Source: Prevotella denticola
Lineage (GTDB): Bacteria; Bacteroidota; Bacteroidia; Bacteroidales; Bacteroidaceae
DNA: 64,000 bases
Direction of reading: 5' to 3'
Assembly: GCF_900454835.1 (NCBI RefSeq)
Contig: NZ_UGTM01000001.1
Span: forward strand, 1,612,501 to 1,676,500
Positions 60,379 through 64,000 of the stretch are shown here, in pieces. The notes beneath the pieces are model-generated. The model was not told the DNA's origin. It worked only from the letters and a program-made list of their open reading frames with translations, and ran no database searches. The position numbers were made by a program, and so were the translations under genes. The first letter of the stretch is position 1. Each line of letters opens with the position of its first letter.

Positions 60379-62205
60379 ATGCTGCCACATCAGTCATTTA
60401 AGAAAACAGACATCAGGCACAGCCTGACCCATTTTGCAAAGACGATCTTCAAAGGAATGTCATTCCCTATCCGCCATGAGTTCCCGTTCTTTGTCCTGTT
60501 CTTCCTGCTCATCACCCTATCTACGTTCAAGTATTTTATAGCCGGTGTAATGGGACTTCACCTTGATCCGATCGTATTCAAGGATTTCGCACGAGGACTT
60601 TCCATCAGTTATATTTTTACAGCAATCATCAGCTGTACAGGAAAGCAATGGCTTAAAATTGTATTCTATGCCATAGGTCTTTCCCTCTTCGGACTGAATG
60701 TATTCTTATGGCTGGTCTTCCATCTCATCATACAGCCGCAAATCATCACATTTATTGGAGAAACCAACAGCAGGGAGGCAACGGAGTTCCTATCCACCTA
60801 TCTGCTTTCCCGGAACGGCATCATCTCAATTATAGTCATTTCCATTGCGTTCCTGACAATCATAATGGCAGAATCAAAGCATCGGATTATCAATGACTTT
60901 ATCTCACAGAAAATAAACAGAACCGGCAGGAATGCCTTTCTGTGGTCTACCGTCATTATAGTAATCTTCGGTTTCTGCCAATTCGACATCTTTTATTATG
61001 TTGCAAAAAGCAAGACGACCGATGACTTGCCGATAAAAGACACATTTCCTTATGATACCGTCACGAAGATGATTTTCTCCCTTAACAGCATACGGACAAC
61101 CGAAAATGAGTTACAGGAAGCTGTCAAAGCCTCTTGCAAGACGGAGAAGGGAACTGTCGCCGATAATGACTCTTTAAACGTCGTATATATCATCGGCGAA
61201 TCGTATATTAAATATCACTCCAACCTGTATGGCTATCCTCTATTGACAACTCCAAGATTAACAAAAGAGAAAGCCAAAGGCAACCTGTACATCTTCAATG
61301 ACGTGGTCAGTGCGTATGCAGCAACCTCACTCACCATAAGGAATACATTCTGCTGCAATTCCCTGATGGACAATGAGAAATGGTATCACACGCCATTCTT
61401 CCCTATTATATTCAAAAGGACCGGCTTCGATGTATACTATTGGGATAATCAGAAAACGGACGTGACAGAAGGGCTTACAGGGTTTACAACCAATTCATTC
61501 CTATACAACAAGACCATAGCAAGCCTATCTTATACCGCTTCATCTGATAAGACTTTCCGTTATGACGACCAGCTTATCCAGGACTATTTCAAGAACAAGA
61601 AACCAACAGGAAAATACAACCTAATCATGTTCCACCTCTGGGGACAGCATATAGACGCAGCCTCAAGATACCCCCACAACAAGTCTTTCAACAGATTCAC
61701 GATCAAGGACATTCGGCGGAGGGATTCGTATCTTACAGAAAGCAAGCTGCAAGATATTGCGAATTACGACAATGCCACATACTATAACGACTCAGTCATC
61801 AGTCACATCATCAACAGATACCGGAAGACGAATGCTGTCATTGTTTACCTGTCCGACCACGGAGAGGAGATATATGATTACCGCGACTCAAAGGGACGGG
61901 TGAGTGCAGCCCCAGGACAATATAAGGAACTTCTGAAATATCAGTATGGCATTCCTTTCATGATATGGTGTTCTGACACTTACAAAAGAAAGCATCCTCA
62001 AGTCATAAGAAACATCAAGGCTGCACTGAACAGACCCTTCATGACTGACAATGTGTGCCAGATTCTTTTCTACCTCAGCGGAATCAGGACAAGGTACTAC
62101 AACCCACAAAGAGACCTGTTGAACCCGAGATACAAGATAAGAGACAGAATACTGGGGAACGGAGACAACTACGACAAGATTATGCGAGACTCCCAACGCA
62201 AATAG
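60379..62205 (+). CDS. Phosphoethanolamine transferase (EptA/CptA type, sulfatase fold)
   Basis: A 608-residue inner-membrane enzyme that decorates lipid A or another glycolipid with phosphoethanolamine. Residues about 30-220 contain five membrane helices (FPFFVLFFLLITLSTFKYF and others). The periplasmic alkaline-phosphatase-like domain has VYIIGESYIKYHSNLYGYP with the metal-binding Glu, the nucleophile region SAYAATSLTIRNTFCCNS, and metal-binding Asp/His in YLSDHGEEIYD. Base use is more A/T-rich than neighbours. Start 60379 or an internal ATG at 60457 (MSFPIRHEF) are possible. Confidence 0.9.
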   Translation: MLPHQSFKKTDIRHSLTHFAKTIFKGMSFPIRHEFPFFVLFFLLITLSTFKYFIAGVMGLHLDPIVFKDFARGLSISYIFTAIISCTGKQWLKIVFYAIGLSLFGLNVFLWLVFHLIIQPQIITFIGETNSREATEFLSTYLLSRNGIISIIVISIAFLTIIMAESKHRIINDFISQKINRTGRNAFLWSTVIIVIFGFCQFDIFYYVAKSKTTDDLPIKDTFPYDTVTKMIFSLNSIRTTENELQEAVKASCKTEKGTVADNDSLNVVYIIGESYIKYHSNLYGYPLLTTPRLTKEKAKGNLYIFNDVVSAYAATSLTIRNTFCCNSLMDNEKWYHTPFFPIIFKRTGFDVYYWDNQKTDVTEGLTGFTTNSFLYNKTIASLSYTASSDKTFRYDDQLIQDYFKNKKPTGKYNLIMFHLWGQHIDAASRYPHNKSFNRFTIKDIRRRDSYLTESKLQDIANYDNATYYNDSVISHIINRYRKTNAVIVYLSDHGEEIYDYRDSKGRVSAAPGQYKELLKYQYGIPFMIWCSDTYKRKHPQVIRNIKAALNRPFMTDNVCQILFYLSGIRTRYYNPQRDLLNPRYKIRDRILGNGDNYDKIMRDSQRK

Positions 62206-62262
62206 GAATCCCGTCAGCTGATTACGAAAAAACACAGAACACAGCAACAGCCAGCCGCCTAC

Positions 62263-62306
62263 AACAATCGGGGACTGCCGGTACGCGCCGGCAGTCCCCG
62301 ATTGTT
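62263..62306 (+). other. Hairpin downstream of the transferase gene
   Basis: A 19-bp perfect stem (62263-62281 with 62288-62306) around 6 nt, with core GGGGACTGCCGG. No T run. Its centre, CTGCCGGTACGCGCCGGCAG, matches the one at 59059 in 17 of 20 positions. Confidence 0.7.
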
Positions 62307-62437
62307 GGTTCTGCAGATATCACTTAAAATGATTACGGAAGCATCCTTATGAAACGCAGTGCATGGGACGCAAAGGGAGAGACGTCACCAATTCAAGTAT
62401 CCACCATGCAGTTTCTCCCCGTCTTCCCGGCCAGATA

Positions 62438-62944
62438 CTATTGAGGAAGCCGCCATTCCAGCCCCGTGAGTTCCAACAGCTTGTTGAATGCAGCAGAATA
62501 CCTTGCACCGGCATAGCCGTGATCATACTCATACCGGACGACCTTCCCCGGATAGTAGACGGCGACCTCCAGCCCACCGAGGTCGTAACAGTAATCGTCA
62601 GAAACCAGGGAGTCAATGTCCCTGGAAGTATGATTGACGTAAATATCCCTGACAAGTCCGTCAATTTTCCAGGCTTTCACACCGCTGACCGGCACTTGTA
62701 CGACAGAATCATCATCGTTATCTTTAAGAGGGAAATACACCTCTTCCTTCACGACACGATGGTTCTTGTAAACCATCCATCTTACCGTATGACTTACTTT
62801 TATCATTCCGGATGTGGGGGCAATCTCAATGGAATCGAAACTGGCAGCAGCACACTTGTCTGTTTTCTTCTGCTGCGTACCCGTGGAGCAGCCTGCCACC
62901 AAAGCGGCAAACAGCCCCAATATACAAATTGATTTCATACTCAT
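62438..62944 (-). CDS. Lipoprotein of unknown function (168 aa)
   Basis: Signal peptide and lipobox to Cys19 (ALVAGC), followed by STGTQQKK. The mature part alternates beta strands (KVSHTVRWMVYKNHRVVKE, LEVAVYYPGKVVRYEYDH) with an acidic loop (LKDNDDDS). I recognise no family. Start is ATG 62944 or ATG 62938. Single gene with its own promoter. Confidence 0.75.
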   Translation of the reverse strand: MSMKSICILGLFAALVAGCSTGTQQKKTDKCAAASFDSIEIAPTSGMIKVSHTVRWMVYKNHRVVKEEVYFPLKDNDDDSVVQVPVSGVKAWKIDGLVRDIYVNHTSRDIDSLVSDDYCYDLGGLEVAVYYPGKVVRYEYDHGYAGARYSAAFNKLLELTGLEWRLPQ

Positions 62945-62974
62945 GTCTGTTCACTAATTAAAAAAGTAATGTTG

Positions 62975-63005
62975 CAAAGATAAACATTTAGGACTGTAAA
63001 GCCAA
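62975..63005 (-). promoter_or_regulatory. Promoter of the 168-aa lipoprotein gene
   Basis: Minus-strand TATCTTTG at 62975-62982 with TTG at 63003-63005, 20-bp spacer. Confidence 0.8.
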
Positions 63006-63175
63006 ACAAAGTCCATAAAAATATGAAGTGCCAACCATGAGAGGCTCCTGTCCGCTCCATCCATTTCACTTACAAGAGCGGCCAATCACCACAATCACCA
63101 CAGAACAGACAACAGCTTCATCTTCCAAGAAAAATGCAATAGGGAACATTTCACTTTCTATGAATCAGCTTTATG

Positions 63176-63346
63176 GGAAAGTGCGGTTTCCAGCAGTCCA
63201 TTTAGCAGAAAAGTGCAGGAAACAGCAAACCAGATACAGGAAAAGTGTAGTATGCAGCCTTCCATACTACAGAAAAAGTGTAGTATTTGCTTGCTTGTTT
63301 TATAGGAAAAGTGTATATTTGCCGCAGTATAAACATAAGAAAAGTG
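63176..63346 (+). repeat. Six GAAAAGTG direct repeats at 32-33-bp period
   Basis: Six copies of (G)GAAAAGTG end at GTG 63181, 63213, 63245, 63278, 63311 and 63344 (steps 32, 32, 33, 33, 33). The consensus is TAnGAAAAGTGTAGTAT. The fifth lies over the -7 box and the sixth in the leader of the ATPase remnant. Confidence 0.85.
63314..63321 (+). promoter_or_regulatory. -7 box of the AAA-ATPase remnant
   Basis: TATATTTG, immediately after the fifth GAAAAGTG repeat and about 30 bp before ATG 63352. Confidence 0.7.
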
Positions 63347-63351
63347 TATTC

Positions 63352-63645
63352 ATGCTGTATAGAAAGATTGGAGAATTTATAAGCTCTCACCTTCAGACAC
63401 CTGATGGAAAGATACTTCTGATAGATGGAGCACGACAAATCGGAAAGTCATATATCATCCGACATATCGACCAGAAGAAATTCAAGAATTACATCGAACT
63501 GAATATGGAAGAGGACAAGTTTGCAGCCAACACGCACTACAATGTCCACCAGGCATTTGTTCTGTCCAATGAGCAGACCGTAAACACGCAGGATGGCATT
63601 ACATATATGCCTGTTTACTACATCATGTGCTTCAAAAACCAATAA
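63352..63645 (+). pseudogene. Internally deleted AAA-family ATPase (DUF4143 type)
   Basis: 97 codons from ATG 63352. The N-terminus has the Walker-A-like KILLIDGARQIGKSYIIRHI of this ATPase family, followed by KFKNYIELNMEEDK, and then jumps to what resembles the family C-terminus (QAFVLSNEQTV, GITYMPVYYIMCF). Normal members have about 400-450 residues, so the middle (most of the ATPase core and the DUF4143 domain) is gone. No start-to-stop frame is broken, so a short protein could still be made. An upstream in-frame frame (63028) is not supported. Confidence 0.65.
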
Positions 63646-63713
63646 GGAAGAGCATAAGCAGGACAGACTCCCTTGGTATCTCCTCTTAATAATATATAAG
63701 CACGGCACAGCAA

Positions 63714-63781
63714 GAAAAGCGTATGTCAAGCTGTCCCATGGCAGGCATCAGATCCTGCGCATTGGACAATTGACATACGCT
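63714..63781 (-). terminator. Terminator after the outer-membrane protein gene at the right edge
   Basis: AGCGTATGTCAA (63718-63729) pairs with TTGACATACGCT (63770-63781); further pairing inside. On the minus strand it is followed by TTTTC. The loop is long (40 nt). Confidence 0.65.
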
Positions 63782-63807
63782 CGTTTTACACAGCCGGATG
63801 TACTGCA

Positions 63808-64000
63808 TCAGAATGTAAGGGTCAGGCCTACAGAGAGGGCCGTCTTCCCCTTATAGACAGGAGCATGGTCGGAGTTCTCGCCGAAAGTCTTGAAAAGGTT
63901 CTGGCGCACCTGCGCATAGAGACCGAACGTCTCACTGAAATTATAACGCACGCCGGCCTGCAGACCGCCCGTGCGCAGTCCGATGGATGCACCGGTATAG
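63808..64000 (-). CDS. C-terminal end of an outer-membrane barrel protein (partial)
   Basis: 64 codons visible, entering from the right edge and ending at TGA 63808. YTGASIGLRTGGLQAGVRYN and ETFGLYAQVRQNLFKTFGEN are alternating beta strands, and SVGLTLTF ends in a terminal Phe, as in barrel proteins recognised by the BAM complex. The family (porin or OmpA-like barrel) cannot be settled from this part. Confidence 0.75.
   Translation of the reverse strand, partial: YTGASIGLRTGGLQAGVRYNFSETFGLYAQVRQNLFKTFGENSDHAPVYKGKTALSVGLTLTF

Overview
The window looks like a chromosome segment of a Prevotella-type member of the Bacteroidales. The reasons are promoters with the Bacteroidetes -7 box TAnnTTTG and a TTG about 20 bp upstream, SusC/SusD pairs, lipoproteins with Bacteroidetes-style lipoboxes, and a sufBCDS cluster. 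Species cannot be fixed by eye.

Layout. 1-6.6 kb: end of a WYL-domain regulator, then a minus-strand SusC/SusD/lipoprotein operon for an unknown glycan. 7-9.8 kb: a small secreted protein and two glycosyltransferases. 9.9-10.1 kb: a probable small RNA with its own promoter and terminator. 10.1-13 kb: a secreted protein of unknown function, a DUF4294 protein and a superoxide reductase. 13.3-18.3 kb: a compact peptide-export cassette (double-glycine precursor peptide, outer-membrane barrel, C39-peptidase ABC exporter, and a 49-residue protein resembling the membrane anchor of HlyD), followed by a complete ISAon1-like insertion sequence with 8-bp target duplications and tRNA-Asn. 20.3-33.6 kb: housekeeping genes (S41 protease, rimP-nusA-infB, sufB-x-CDS, rnhB). 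33.8-38.6 kb: aspartate/fumarate metabolism (aspA, porin, a decayed L-asparaginase, dcuB). 39-59 kb: a starch/maltodextrin system on both strands (alpha-amylase, susF-E-D-C, LacI-type regulator, MFS transporter, malQ-pulA-susA). 60-64 kb: a phosphoethanolamine transferase, a lipoprotein, a gutted AAA-ATPase gene behind direct repeats, and the end of an outer-membrane protein.

How the parts work together. The starch genes fit a path in which SusC/D/E/F and the secreted amylases capture and cut starch at the surface and in the periplasm, the MFS carrier imports maltodextrin, and MalQ processes it. Three promoters (alpha-amylase, susC, malQ) carry a GCAAACGTTTGC-like palindrome centred exactly 61.5 bp upstream of the -7 box, so the LacI-type protein encoded there probably acts as an activator on this regulon. 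The aspA/dcuB genes fit aspartate-to-fumarate conversion coupled to dicarboxylate exchange.

Most unusual signals. (1) Five intergenic arrays share one geometry, four units at 22-bp period (the first step 23 bp in two arrays) with a dyad in each unit, but use three unrelated sequences. (2) The peptide-export cassette. (3) The fixed operator spacing. (4) Three 10-bp-period arrays placed just upstream of start codons. (5) Six GAAAAGTG repeats every 32-33 bp ahead of the ATPase remnant.
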